64,000 nucleotides of DNA from Todiramphus chloris collaris (Eukaryota > Chordata > Aves > Coraciiformes > Alcedinidae). Position numbers and translations under genes: made by a program. Location of the stretch: assembly GCA_025345505.1 (NCBI GenBank), contig JANVCC010009742.1:3211637-3275636 (forward strand), read 5' to 3'. Of the stretch, positions 44,361-53,205 are shown piece after piece. The notes below the pieces were generated by a model. That model saw only the letters and a program-made list of their open reading frames with translations, was not told where the DNA came from and ran no database searches. Each line of letters opens with the position of its first letter. Position 1 is the first letter of the stretch.

Positions 44361-45139
44361 CTGCCCTTCCATACGGGATCGCGTTTTTCGGCAAAGGCTT
44401 TGAAGCCTTCCTGACCGTCTTCCGAAGCATAAAGCATGTCAACCGTACGGAATTTGCGCTTGGTGATCCAGTTCATGGCATCCTGGAAGCTCATGTCTTC
44501 CGCTTCGCGCGCCACTTCCTTGATGGCGGCGAACACCAGCGGCGGGCCGCTTTCCAGAAGCCGGGCGATCTCCCACACCCGTTCCATCAGCTTGTCCTTG
44601 GGCAGGACCTCATTGACGAGACCCCAGCGGTGCGCCTCGGCGACATCCATCCAGCGGCCGGTCAGAAGCAGGTCCATGGCGACGTGGTAGGGAATGCGCT
44701 TGGGTAGTTTCACCGTGGCGGCATCGGCCAGCGTGCCCGCGCGAATCTCAGGCAGGGCAAAGCTCGAATGGTCGGAGGCATAGATGAGGTCGCAGGAGAG
44801 GGCGAGTTCGAACCCGCCGCCCACCGCCATGCCATTGACCGCCGCGATGACAGGCTTGTTGAAGTCGCGCAGTTCCTGCAGGCCACCAAAGCCGCCGACG
44901 CCGTAATCGCCGTCCACGGCATCGCCGCCTGCGGCGGCCTTGAGGTCCCAGCCGGCGCAGAAGAACTTGTCACCTTCGGTCTGCACAATCGCGACCCGAA
45001 GCTCCGGATCGTCACGGAACTTTTGAAACGTTTCACCGAGCAGGCGGCTGGTCTTCAGGTCAATGGCATTGGCCTTCGGACGGTCCAGCGTGACTTCAAG
45101 AATACCGCCCTCGCGGCGCGTCCTGACAACATCATTCAT
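44357..45139 (-). CDS. Enoyl-CoA hydratase/isomerase, CaiD-like (crotonobetainyl-CoA hydratase)
   Basis: A 260-residue crotonase. Oxyanion-hole segments DKFFCAGWDLKAAA near 58-71 and AAVNGMAVGGGFELALSCDLIYA near 100-122 are present, and the second closely resembles CaiD. Catalytic-site Glu lies in FALPEIRAG. CaiD interconverts crotonobetainyl-CoA and carnitinyl-CoA. The gene overlaps the CoA-ligase gene by eight bases and the hydrolase gene by four, and shares the operon with an acyl-CoA dehydrogenase and carnitine dehydrogenase. Confidence 0.87.
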   Translation of the reverse strand: MNDVVRTRREGGILEVTLDRPKANAIDLKTSRLLGETFQKFRDDPELRVAIVQTEGDKFFCAGWDLKAAAGGDAVDGDYGVGGFGGLQELRDFNKPVIAAVNGMAVGGGFELALSCDLIYASDHSSFALPEIRAGTLADAATVKLPKRIPYHVAMDLLLTGRWMDVAEAHRWGLVNEVLPKDKLMERVWEIARLLESGPPLVFAAIKEVAREAEDMSFQDAMNWITKRKFRTVDMLYASEDGQEGFKAFAEKRDPVWKGR

Positions 45140-47204
45140 GCAGCTCTCCCCTGGTGATCAACAATGCATCGGCGATCCATGCGCCTTGGCCGCTGCGGCA
45201 TACAAGCAGCGGATTGATATCGAGTTCAACGATCCGGCCGGCATTCTTGACCGCAAATCCGGCAATGCCAAGGATGGCATCCAGCGCCGCATCCAGATCA
45301 GCCTTCGGCTTGCCGCGATAACCGTCGAGCAGCGGAAACATGCGCAGGGAGCGAAGGACGGCTTCGATCTGCGCACGGCTGGAGGGCAACAGCAGCGTGA
45401 CACTGTCCTGCAGCAGTTCCACCAGCACGCCGCCGGTTCCGAGGGTCATCAGCGGCCCGAACTGCGGATCATCGACAATGCCGACGATCAGTTCCGCAAC
45501 GGCGTCGGTCACCATGCGCTCGACATAGAGGCCGCTGCCGATGGCAATCAGGTCGGTTGCCGCCGCGCGCACGGCGTCCGCATCGCGCAGATTGAGCCGC
45601 ACGGCATTGTGTTCGGATTTGTGCGCAACGCCGAGCGCCTTGAGCGCAACCGGGAACGTCAGGTCCTCCGCAGCCGCAATCGCGGCGTCGACCGTCTGGC
45701 AGCGCCAGCCCAAGGGCACGGGCAGGCCATGCTTCGCCAGAAGAGCCTTTGCGGCGGCTTCGTCGGGCGCCTGTTCGTCCGTGTCACGGATTTCCGGGGA
45801 GACGACCGGCTGGGCAAGGGGTGTCTTCCATGCCTTACCGATGAAGGCGGCGGCCTCGGCCGCGTCGAATGCCTCGGTGATGCCGCAGAGCGGCGCAATG
45901 CCCTGCGCCATCAGCCCGGCCATGTACGCCTCCGGGATATTTTCCGGCAGCGAGGCGACGATGGCGCCCTTGGCCCTGTTGGTTTTGAGGGCCGATTCAA
46001 GGCCGCGCACCGTCGACCACCAGTCGACATCGGAACAGCGGTCCTTGCGCGGAAAATCGAGCACGAGACAGCTCAGGGCAAAACCGCCGGATACCATGGC
46101 CGTGAACGTCTCGGTCAGCGCCGGTTCGTTGTTCCAGATGAACGTGTGGTAATCCAGCGGGTTGGCGACGGCGACCAGCGGCCCCAGCGTGGATTTGACC
46201 TTGGCGCGATGCTCCGGTGTAAGCGGTGGAAAGTGGATCGATCGTCCCTCGGCACTGTCGGCCATGACGGAGGCTTCGCCGCCGGAACAGCTCATGGAAC
46301 ACAGCGTATCGCCATCGAGCGGCCCATGCACATGCAGCAGTTTCAAGGTTTCGAGGAACGAGGCGATGGAATTGACGCGGGCAATGCCGAGCCGTTTCAA
46401 AAATGCATCCGATGCCGCATCCGATCCGGCCAGCGAGGCAGTGTGCGACACCGTGGCGGCACGCGCCTGCGCGGAGCGTCCGACCTTCATGGCGACAATT
46501 GGCTTGTTCAGTTCCCGCGCCCGTTTGGCCAATGCCTCAAACTTTGCTGCCGACTGAAACGCCTCGATGTGCAGGCCCAGCGCCGTGACCCGTTCATCCT
46601 CGAGCAGGGCAATGGCCATGTCGGGCAGGCCGGTCTGCGCCTGGTTGCCTGCCGTCATGACATGGGCAATCGGCAAGCCGCGCGTCTGCATCGTCATGTT
46701 GATGGCGATGTTGGAAGATTGGGTGATGATGGCGACACCGCGCTCATCGGCGGCGAGCCTGCGCCCGCCATGCTGATCCGGCCAGAGCAGGGCGCCATCG
46801 CAGTAATTGATCAGGCCATAGCAGTTCGGACCGATGATGGGCATGTCGCCCGCCGCCGCGATCAGTTCATCCTGCAGGCGTGCGCCATCCGCGTCGTCGG
46901 CGCCAGCTTCAAGAAACCCCGAGGCGTAGCAGACGGCAACGCCCGCGCCGCGTTCGCGCAACTGCCTGACGATATCGAGGGTCAGAAAGCGGTTGACGCC
47001 GACAAAGGCGGCATCGGGACTGCCGGGCAGATCGGCAACGGAGCGATAGGCCTTGAGGCCAAGCACTTCGTCATGTTTCGGGTGGACCGGCCATATCTCG
47101 CCGGAGAACCCCATTTTCTGGGATTGCTTGATGACTTCGGCAGCCTGAAGACCGCCGAAGACAGCGATGGTTTTGGGACGGAGCAGACGATCGAGTGCGC
47201 GCAT
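45132..47204 (-). CDS. ADP-forming acyl-CoA synthetase (acetate-CoA ligase family)
   Basis: A 690-residue protein of the ACD/Pat-like family: CoA-binding Rossmann domain at the N-terminus (RLLRPKTIAVFGG), succinyl-CoA-ligase-like domains in the middle (IIGPNCYGLINYCDG; SMSCSGGEASVMAD), and a C-terminal ATP-grasp_5 domain from about 470 (LLAKHGLPVPLGW, FPVALKALGVAHKSEHNAVRL). No acetyltransferase domain follows. In this operon it should make a CoA thioester of carnitine, crotonobetaine or gamma-butyrobetaine, the job done by CaiC in enterobacteria with an unrelated AMP-forming enzyme. A repeat B copy separates it from the dehydrogenase gene upstream. Confidence 0.87.
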   Translation of the reverse strand: MRALDRLLRPKTIAVFGGLQAAEVIKQSQKMGFSGEIWPVHPKHDEVLGLKAYRSVADLPGSPDAAFVGVNRFLTLDIVRQLRERGAGVAVCYASGFLEAGADDADGARLQDELIAAAGDMPIIGPNCYGLINYCDGALLWPDQHGGRRLAADERGVAIITQSSNIAINMTMQTRGLPIAHVMTAGNQAQTGLPDMAIALLEDERVTALGLHIEAFQSAAKFEALAKRARELNKPIVAMKVGRSAQARAATVSHTASLAGSDAASDAFLKRLGIARVNSIASFLETLKLLHVHGPLDGDTLCSMSCSGGEASVMADSAEGRSIHFPPLTPEHRAKVKSTLGPLVAVANPLDYHTFIWNNEPALTETFTAMVSGGFALSCLVLDFPRKDRCSDVDWWSTVRGLESALKTNRAKGAIVASLPENIPEAYMAGLMAQGIAPLCGITEAFDAAEAAAFIGKAWKTPLAQPVVSPEIRDTDEQAPDEAAAKALLAKHGLPVPLGWRCQTVDAAIAAAEDLTFPVALKALGVAHKSEHNAVRLNLRDADAVRAAATDLIAIGSGLYVERMVTDAVAELIVGIVDDPQFGPLMTLGTGGVLVELLQDSVTLLLPSSRAQIEAVLRSLRMFPLLDGYRGKPKADLDAALDAILGIAGFAVKNAGRIVELDINPLLVCRSGQGAWIADALLITRGELHE

Positions 47205-47213
47205 GTGTCAGAC

Positions 47214-47372
47214 ACCCCCCTCTGTCCTGCCGGACATCTCCCCCACAAGGGGGGAGATCAGCCTGCATTGCCGTTTCTGCGAAATTTGAAACGTTTCCTG
47301 TTGTGCGAAAGCATTCATGCCAATGTGATCTCCCCCCTTGTGGGGGAGATGTCCGGCAGGACAGAGGGGGGT
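47214..47372. repeat. RIME-like repeat B, copy 2
   Basis: A 159-base element with the same outer arms and inner hairpins as copy 1 and a different centre (CCTGCATTGCCGTTTC... to ...TTCATGCC). It lies inside the leftward carnitine operon, between the acyl-CoA dehydrogenase and acyl-CoA synthetase genes. Confidence 0.9.
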
Positions 47373-47393
47373 GAAACCTGACCGCATAATCAC

Positions 47394-48268
47394 TTACGCT
47401 CCGTGCGGGCGAAGCAGGGCGCGCGAGATGATATGCCGCTGGATTTCCGATGTGCCTTCCCAGATGCGTTCCACCCGCGCATCGCGCCAGATGCGCTCAA
47501 GCGGCAGGTCGTCCATCAGGCCCATGCCGCCATGTATCTGGATCGCCTCGTCGGCGACAAAGGCGAGCATTTCCGTGGCCTTCAGCTTGGCCATGGCCAT
47601 GTCCTGATCGGTGACGGTACCCTGATCGAACTTCCAGCCCGCCTCGAAGGTCAGAAGATCGGCGGCCTTCAGCTCCGTTGCCATGTCGGCGAGTTTGAAC
47701 GAGACGCCCTGGAACTTGCCGATCTGCTGGCCGAACTGTTCGCGCTGCGCCGCATATTCGATGGCATGGCCAAGCGCCCGTTCGGCGCGACCGAGACAGG
47801 TGGCCGCGACCTGCAGCCGTGTGGCACCGAGCCAGGTATTGGCAACCTCGAAACCCTTGTGCACCTCGCCAAGAATGGCATCGGCAGGCAGCCGGCAATC
47901 GTCGAATTCGACGATGGCATTGGTGTAACCCCGGTGCGAGACGTTGCGATACCCCTCGCGGATCGTCATGCCAGGATGGCCCTTGTCGACGAAGAAGGCG
48001 GTGATTTTCTTCTTCTTGCCGCGCGGCGTGTCTTCCTCACCGGACGCCACGAAGAGGATGACGAAATCCGCTTCCAGCGCGTGGCTGATGAAATGCTTGG
48101 TGCCGTTGACGACCCAGTCGCCGCCCTTTTCGACGGCCGTCGCCTTCATGCCGCGCAGATCGGAACCGGCGCCCGGTTCCGTCATGGCGAGGCAATCGGA
48201 TTTTTCGCCGCGAATGCAGGGATAGAGGTATTTTTCCTTCTGCGCGTCGGTACCGGCGAGCAGGATGT
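47394..48268 (-). CDS. Acyl-CoA dehydrogenase, N-terminus lost in the assembly gap
   Basis: 290 residues are visible; the 5' part lies in the N run. The visible part begins ILLAGTDAQKEKYLYP, then AMTEPGAGSDLRG (FAD/substrate region), the ACAD middle beta domain and the C-terminal helical domain ending FEAGW...IHGGMGLMDDLPLERIWRDARVERIWEGTSEIQRH. The GMGLMDDLPLERIWRDAR...EGTSEIQ pattern is the usual ACAD end. About 100 residues are missing compared with a normal 385-residue protein. In this setting it probably oxidises gamma-butyrobetainyl-CoA to crotonobetainyl-CoA, like CaiA. The reading frame is intact up to the gap. Confidence 0.88.
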
Positions 48269-48368
48269 NNNNNNNNNNNNNNNNNNNNNNNNNNNNNNNN
48301 NNNNNNNNNNNNNNNNNNNNNNNNNNNNNNNNNNNNNNNNNNNNNNNNNNNNNNNNNNNNNNNNNNNN
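48269..48368. other. Assembly gap (100 N)
   Basis: Exactly 100 unknown bases, a usual scaffold placeholder. It cuts the 5' end of the acyl-CoA dehydrogenase gene and the 3' end of the carnitine dehydrogenase gene. A full dehydrogenase alone needs about 300 bases here, so the true gap is probably longer than 100. Confidence 0.98.
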
Positions 48369-49417
48369 TTGGGTTTGGTGGATTTGGCCTTTTCAGCCGC
48401 CTTGGAGACCACAGGCTTCTGTGCCAGTTTCGACAACTGCTTGGTGTAATCCTTGTAGAGCGCACCGGCACCCCAGCCCTTGCCCTTGTTCTGGCGCGAA
48501 AGGGCATCCATGATCGCGACGAGATTGTCGTCGCGGATGCGTTCCAGCTCGCGGATGGACAGGCCATGCGCCTGTTCATCGGACTGTGCGGCGATCTTGT
48601 CGACGAGTTCATCGGTGAGCTCCGGCACGTCCATCAGCTTGGTCCACGGCCAGGACAGGCAGGGGCCGAACTGGGCCATGAAGTGGCGCATGCCGGCTTC
48701 GCCGCCCGCCACGCGATAGACCTGGAACATGCCCATCTGCGCCCAGCGGATGCCGAAGGAATAGCGCATGATATCGTCGAGTTCCTCGACGGTGGTGATG
48801 TCGTCCTTGATCAGCCACAGCGCTTCGCGCCAGACGGCTTCCAGCAGGCGGTCGCCGACAAAGGCTTCGATTTCCTTGCGGATGACCACGGGCTTCATGC
48901 CGATGGAGGCATAGAGTTCCCGCGCGGTTTCGATGGCTTCCGGCGAGGTCAGCTTGCCGCCGACGATTTCAACCAGCGGCAGGAGATAGACCGGATTGTA
49001 GGGATGGCCGACGACAAGGCGTTCGGGATGCTGCATCGATGTCTGCATGTCCGACGGCAGGATGCCTGACGTGGACGAGCCGATGATGGCATCGACCGCC
49101 GCGTGCTTGTCGATCTCCGCCAGCACCTTGTGCTTGAGGTCGAGGCGTTCCGGCACGCTTTCCTGAATGAAATTGGCACCGGCAACAGCCTCGGCAATCG
49201 TCTTGGCGAAGGTGAGCTTGCCCTCTTGCGGCAGGCCGCCGGGCACCATGGTCTTGTAGGCGCGGCGTGAATTCTTCATCACCTCGCTGACCTTGCGTTC
49301 CGCCTCCGGGTCCGGATCGAAGATCGAGACGTCGATGCCGTTGAGAATGAGACGGGCAACCCAGCCCGCACCGATGACGCCGCCGCCGACGGCTGCCGCT
49401 TTGCGAATGACGCTCAT
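48369..49417 (-). CDS. cdhA: L-carnitine dehydrogenase (3-hydroxyacyl-CoA dehydrogenase fold), C-terminus lost in gap
   Basis: 349 residues are visible. The N-terminal Rossmann domain has AVGGGVIGAGWVARLILNG (NAD), the middle GSSTSGILPSDMQ and GHPYNPVYLLPLVEIVGG, and a helical C-terminal domain from about 185. Carnitine dehydrogenases of about 320 residues oxidise L-carnitine to 3-dehydrocarnitine. Here the frame runs on past that length into a Lys/Ala-rich segment (PVVSKAAEKAKSTKP) cut by the N run; this may be a linker to an extra domain or just a tail. It follows the dehydrocarnitine cleavage gene by four bases. Confidence 0.88.
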
Positions 49418-49421
49418 GATC

Positions 49422-50327
49422 TCACCAGCCCTTTGTCAGTTTCATGCGGGCCCGAACCTCGTCCGGTCCCAGAATGCGGGCGCCGATGCCCTCGGCGACC
49501 TTCACGGCCCGTTCGACCAGCTGGCCGTTGGTGGCAAGGACGCCCTTGTCGAGCCAGATATTGTCTTCAAGGCCGACGCGGATATTGCCACCGGCGAGCA
49601 TGGCCATGGCGGCATAGGGCAGCTGGTTGCGGCCGATGGAGAAGGCCGAAAACGTCCAGTTGGCGGGCAGGTTGTTGGTCAGCGCCAAAAGCGTATTGAT
49701 ATCGTCGGGCGCACCCCACGGAATGCCCATGCACAGCTGCACCATGACCGGGTCTTCCAGAAGCTTCTGGTCATAGAGCCATTTGGCGAGGAGCAGGTGG
49801 CCGGTATCGAAAATCTCGACTTCCGGGCGCACGCCCAGCGCCTTGATCTGTGCCGCCATGTCTTTCAGCATGGCAGGCGTGTTGGTCATGACGTAATCGC
49901 CTTCGCCGAAATTCATCGTGCCGCAATCGAGCGTGCAGATTTCCGGGCGCAGCTTGGCCACGTGCACGAGCCGTTCGGTGGCGCCGACCATATCGGTTCC
50001 AACAGGTGAGGGCGGCATCGGCTGTTCGGTGCTGCCGAGCGTCAGGTCGCCGCCCATGCCGGCGGTAAGGTTCAGCACCATGTCGACGCCCGATTCCTTG
50101 ATCAGCTCGACCACTTCCGCATAAAGCGCGACATCGCGCGATCCTTTGCCGGTTTTCGGATCGCGCACATGGATATGCGCCACGGCGGCACCGGCATTGG
50201 CGGCGGAAATGCATTCGTCGGCGATCTGCCGCGGGGTGACCGGAACCTTGTCGGACCGGCCTGTCGTGTCGCCAGCGCCAGTGACGGCACAGGTGATGAA
50301 TACGTCGCGATTGGGGGTGAGTCCCAT
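49422..50327 (-). CDS. cdhC: 3-Dehydrocarnitine cleavage enzyme (BKACE family)
   Basis: A 301-residue beta-keto acid cleavage enzyme (DUF849). Zinc-site residues appear in [16 protein letters not shown] and [10 protein letters not shown]; substrate-site segments [14 protein letters not shown] and [14 protein letters not shown] match the dehydrocarnitine subgroup. It would condense dehydrocarnitine with acetyl-CoA to give betainyl-CoA and acetoacetate. First gene of the leftward operon and divergent from the GlxA-type regulator at 50407. Start at 50327. Confidence 0.9.
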   Translation of the reverse strand: MGLTPNRDVFITCAVTGAGDTTGRSDKVPVTPRQIADECISAANAGAAVAHIHVRDPKTGKGSRDVALYAEVVELIKESGVDMVLNLTAGMGGDLTLGSTEQPMPPSPVGTDMVGATERLVHVAKLRPEICTLDCGTMNFGEGDYVMTNTPAMLKDMAAQIKALGVRPEVEIFDTGHLLLAKWLYDQKLLEDPVMVQLCMGIPWGAPDDINTLLALTNNLPANWTFSAFSIGRNQLPYAAMAMLAGGNIRVGLEDNIWLDKGVLATNGQLVERAVKVAEGIGARILGPDEVRARMKLTKGW

Positions 50328-50406
50328 TGCTTTGCTCCCATTTTTTCGTTGGGCAAATCATGCAGCTGTTGCAAATGCATGCTTTGCAATATACGAACTT
50401 GATTTG

Positions 50407-51393
50407 ATGAATAGCGAAACGTCGCCACTCTTTTTGCCCAACACCAAAACGCTTGATGTGACGGTCCTCGTCTTCAGCGGCGCATCGCTGATGTGCGTGG
50501 CATCGACCATCGATCCGATGCGTGCCGCCAACCGCGTTTCGGGCAGCACCCTGTTCAAATGGCGGATCGTTTCGCTGGATGGCAACCCGGCGATCACCAC
50601 CTGCGGCCTGCCGATTGCCGTCTCCGGCGCGTTCGATCCGGCTGACAAGGCCGACATGCTGCTGATGATCGGCGGCTTCGGCACATCGGATATTTCGCGC
50701 ACCACCTTCACCGCCGGCCTGCGCCGCGCCATGCATCACTACCAGATGATCGGCGGCATCGAGGCGGGGTCATGGCTGCTTGGCCGGGCGGGGCTGCTGC
50801 GGGGACGGCGTGCCACAACGCACTGGGAGGACATGGAGGAATTCACCGCCGAATTTCCCGAGGCGGATATCCGGCCGGACCGCTATGTCATCGACGGGCC
50901 CGTCTTCACCACGGGCGGCGCATCGCCGACCTTCGATCTGATGCTGCATCTCATCCGCTCGCGCTGCGGCATGTCCGTGGCGCTCGATGTGGCGAGCGTC
51001 TTTATCTACGACGAAGCGCATGCGTCCAATGTTGCCCAGCCGCTTGTCTCGCTGGGGCGGCTCGACGGCGTGCATCCGAAACTCGCCACGGCGATTCGGC
51101 TCATGGAGGGGCATCTCGATGCGCCGCTCACCGTCGGTGCGATTGCCAAACGCTGCGGTCTTAGCGCCCGCAGCCTGGAAAAAATTTTTGCGAAGGCCGT
51201 GGGCGAGGGACCCGGCCGCTACTATCTGCGGCTGCGCCTGAAGATCGCACGGCGGCTGATCACCGACACCAAAACCCCGCTGGCCGATATCGCCGCGCGT
51301 ACGGGTTTTTCATCCGCTGCCGCATTCGCCCGTACGTTCCGGACGTTTGAAGGCAAGCCGCCGAGCAGCCTGCGCGCGGCAGCCAATCGATAG
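50407..51393 (+). CDS. cdhR: GlxA/AraC-family carnitine catabolism regulator (CdhR-like)
   Basis: A 328-residue regulator. The N-terminal part is a DJ-1/PfpI class I amidotransferase-like domain (DVTVLVFSGASLMCVASTIDPMRAAN, LMIGGFGTSD, GGIEAGSWLLGRAGLL) without an obvious catalytic Cys, and the C-terminal part an AraC DNA-binding domain (about 225-325, LTVGAIAKRCGLSARSLEKIFAKAVG and ADIAARTGFSSAAAFARTFRTFEG). CdhR of Pseudomonas has this layout and activates the carnitine operon when carnitine is present. The ATG at 50407 is chosen for fit to the family start; its ribosome site is weak. Divergent from cdhC. Confidence 0.88.
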   Translation: MNSETSPLFLPNTKTLDVTVLVFSGASLMCVASTIDPMRAANRVSGSTLFKWRIVSLDGNPAITTCGLPIAVSGAFDPADKADMLLMIGGFGTSDISRTTFTAGLRRAMHHYQMIGGIEAGSWLLGRAGLLRGRRATTHWEDMEEFTAEFPEADIRPDRYVIDGPVFTTGGASPTFDLMLHLIRSRCGMSVALDVASVFIYDEAHASNVAQPLVSLGRLDGVHPKLATAIRLMEGHLDAPLTVGAIAKRCGLSARSLEKIFAKAVGEGPGRYYLRLRLKIARRLITDTKTPLADIAARTGFSSAAAFARTFRTFEGKPPSSLRAAANR

Positions 51394-51486
51394 GCCGCCG
51401 CCATTATCAGTCGTTTTTGACACAGTGGACGGGCGGCTGCCATGGTTCAAATGCCGCCGAGTTTTACCAATGAGGGGAATATCAGC

Positions 51487-51966
51487 ATGCCAGAAGGTGA
51501 TTTGTACCGCTCCGCTCCGATAGCCATGGAAAAGGAATGGATCGATTATAACGGCCATCTGAACATGGCCTATTACAACGTGGTGTTCGACCGCGGCGGC
51601 GACGAATTCCTTGCCGAACTGGGATTTGGCCCGAAATATGCGGCGGAACGCAAGCTGACGATCTACACGGCGGAGGTTCATATCTGCTACGTGCAAGAGA
51701 TCCATCTCGACCATCTGGTGACGGTCACCAGCCAGCTCATCGATTTCGACGGCAAGCGTCTGCACACCTACAACGAGATCATTCACGTCGATGGCTGGGT
51801 TGCCGCGACCTCGGAAGTTCTGTCACTGCACGTGGATATGAACGGTCCGAAGGTTGTGCCGTTCCCGGAGGACGTGCTGCCAAAGCTCGCGTTTTACCGG
51901 GATGCCCATGCGAAGCTCGGGATTCCGGCGCGGGTTGGAAAATCGATCGGGATTAAGAGGAAGTGA
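51487..51966 (+). CDS. cdhB: Betainyl-CoA thioesterase (hot-dog fold)
   Basis: A 159-residue 4HBT-type thioesterase. The catalytic Asp region is EWIDYNGHLNMAYYNVVFDRG near 18-38. It would release glycine betaine from betainyl-CoA. In some rhizobia this domain is fused to carnitine dehydrogenase; here it is separate and on the other strand, 93 bases after the regulator gene. The ATG at 51487 has GAGGGG nine bases upstream and is preferred to the start at 51442. Confidence 0.88.
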   Translation: MPEGDLYRSAPIAMEKEWIDYNGHLNMAYYNVVFDRGGDEFLAELGFGPKYAAERKLTIYTAEVHICYVQEIHLDHLVTVTSQLIDFDGKRLHTYNEIIHVDGWVAATSEVLSLHVDMNGPKVVPFPEDVLPKLAFYRDAHAKLGIPARVGKSIGIKRK

Positions 51967-51971
51967 TTTGT

Positions 51972-52129
51972 ACCCCCCTCTGTCCTGCCGGACATCTCCC
52001 CCACAAGGGGGGAGATCACATCGACATCACTCATCCCGCTTAGCTTTCACCCTTGAAGGTTGGCTGAAACAATTGTGAAAGCTGATCTCCCCCCTTGTGG
52101 GGGAGATGGGCGTCAGCCCAGAGGGGGGT
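51972..52129. repeat. RIME-like repeat B, copy 3
   Basis: A 158-base element, outer arms ACCCCCCTCTG and CAGAGGGGGGT, inner ATCTCCCCC hairpins, and a centre that resembles copy 1 in inverted orientation (both hold a TTTCAACC/GGTTGAAA-like piece and TCACAATT/AATTGTGA-like ends). It lies between the convergent thioesterase and LysR genes. Confidence 0.9.
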
Positions 52130-52151
52130 GAAACAACAGCAATCGTTGGTT

Positions 52152-53048
52152 TCATCCGCCGAACTGCTCCACCAGCCACTTCTCGAACTGGCGGATGCGC
52201 GCTTCATTGACCCGCTCCTTGCGGCAGATCATGTACCATGCACTGGGTTGCGGGACTTTCAGCGCGAACGGTGCCACCAGACGCCCCGCCTTCAGATCGT
52301 CGGCGACGAGAAAGCCCGGCGCGATGGCCAGTCCCTGACCATCGAGCGCTGATTGCAGGGCGGCGAGGTAGGTGTCGAACTTCAGCGTCACCGCCTGGCC
52401 GCTATCGGCAATCCCTGCGGCATCGAGCCACGTGCCCCAGTCCTCCGGCGCGGTATAGAGCGCCAGACGCGGCACCTTGTTGAGTGCCTTTGCCTCGGTG
52501 TCGCCCGCGATCCGCGCCGCAACCGCCGCGCTGCACACCGGAAACATCTCGGCTTTGACAAGCAGCCGGTAATGCAGGTTCATCCGCTCCGGCCGGGTCG
52601 TGTGGATGATGCCGATATCGGAACTGTCGATGTTGAGTTCCCAGTCGAGCTGGCTGGTGCCGATGCGGATGGCAAGGTTCGGGTTGACCTTGCGGAAGTC
52701 GGTCAGGCGCGGAATGAGCCAGCGGATGGCGAAGGTCGCATAGGTTTCAATCGCCAGATCATCCGTCGTGCCCAGCCGGTTGATCAGCGCCGTGCCGCGG
52801 GCGATCTTTTCGAAGGCATCGCGCATATAGGGATAATACAGCGTCCCGGCATCGGTCAGCGCCACGCCGCGCGGCAGGCGTTCGAACAGTTTTACCCCGA
52901 GAATCGCCTCAAGCTCGGAAATGCGGTGGCTGATGGCCGATTGGGTCACGCCGAGCTCATCGCCCGCCAGGCGAAAGCTCAAGAGACGGGCCGAAGCTTC
53001 AAACGTGCGCAACGAGCCGAGCGGGGGTATTCGGGGCTTCGACATCAT
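52152..53048 (-). CDS. LysR-family transcriptional regulator (GcvA-like) of the betaine demethylation genes
   Basis: A 298-residue regulator. The helix-turn-helix spans about residues 9-65 (LRTFEASARLLSFRLAGDELGVTQSAISHRISELE), followed by a substrate-binding domain with GcvA-like features (AIETYATFAIRWLIPRLTDFR). It is divergent from the Rieske oxygenase gene (start 53206), 157 bases apart, and most likely controls that operon. Ligand unknown; glycine betaine, dimethylglycine or carnitine are reasonable guesses. Confidence 0.9.
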   Translation of the reverse strand: MMSKPRIPPLGSLRTFEASARLLSFRLAGDELGVTQSAISHRISELEAILGVKLFERLPRGVALTDAGTLYYPYMRDAFEKIARGTALINRLGTTDDLAIETYATFAIRWLIPRLTDFRKVNPNLAIRIGTSQLDWELNIDSSDIGIIHTTRPERMNLHYRLLVKAEMFPVCSAAVAARIAGDTEAKALNKVPRLALYTAPEDWGTWLDAAGIADSGQAVTLKFDTYLAALQSALDGQGLAIAPGFLVADDLKAGRLVAPFALKVPQPSAWYMICRKERVNEARIRQFEKWLVEQFGG

Positions 53049-53205
53049 CGGGCGGCATCCTGTAAAGCAGACTGTTGAGAATAATTCATGTCTTGATGAG
53101 CAACCATCGCTTGAACGGCGCCCAATGCGGAATCATTCTAATCTGCGACGCATCCGGGAAACAAGGGAGCGCGTCGGGGGACCACTCTTTTTGAGCGAGG
53201 CTAAC

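Noticed and set aside
47208-47393. Open frames with SPLVGEMSGRTEGG-like ends around repeat B copies
   Set aside because: Readings of the repeat B arms only.
48037-48612. A protein reading through the N run on the minus strand
   Set aside because: It joins unrelated frames across unknown bases; the real genes on each side are in other frames.
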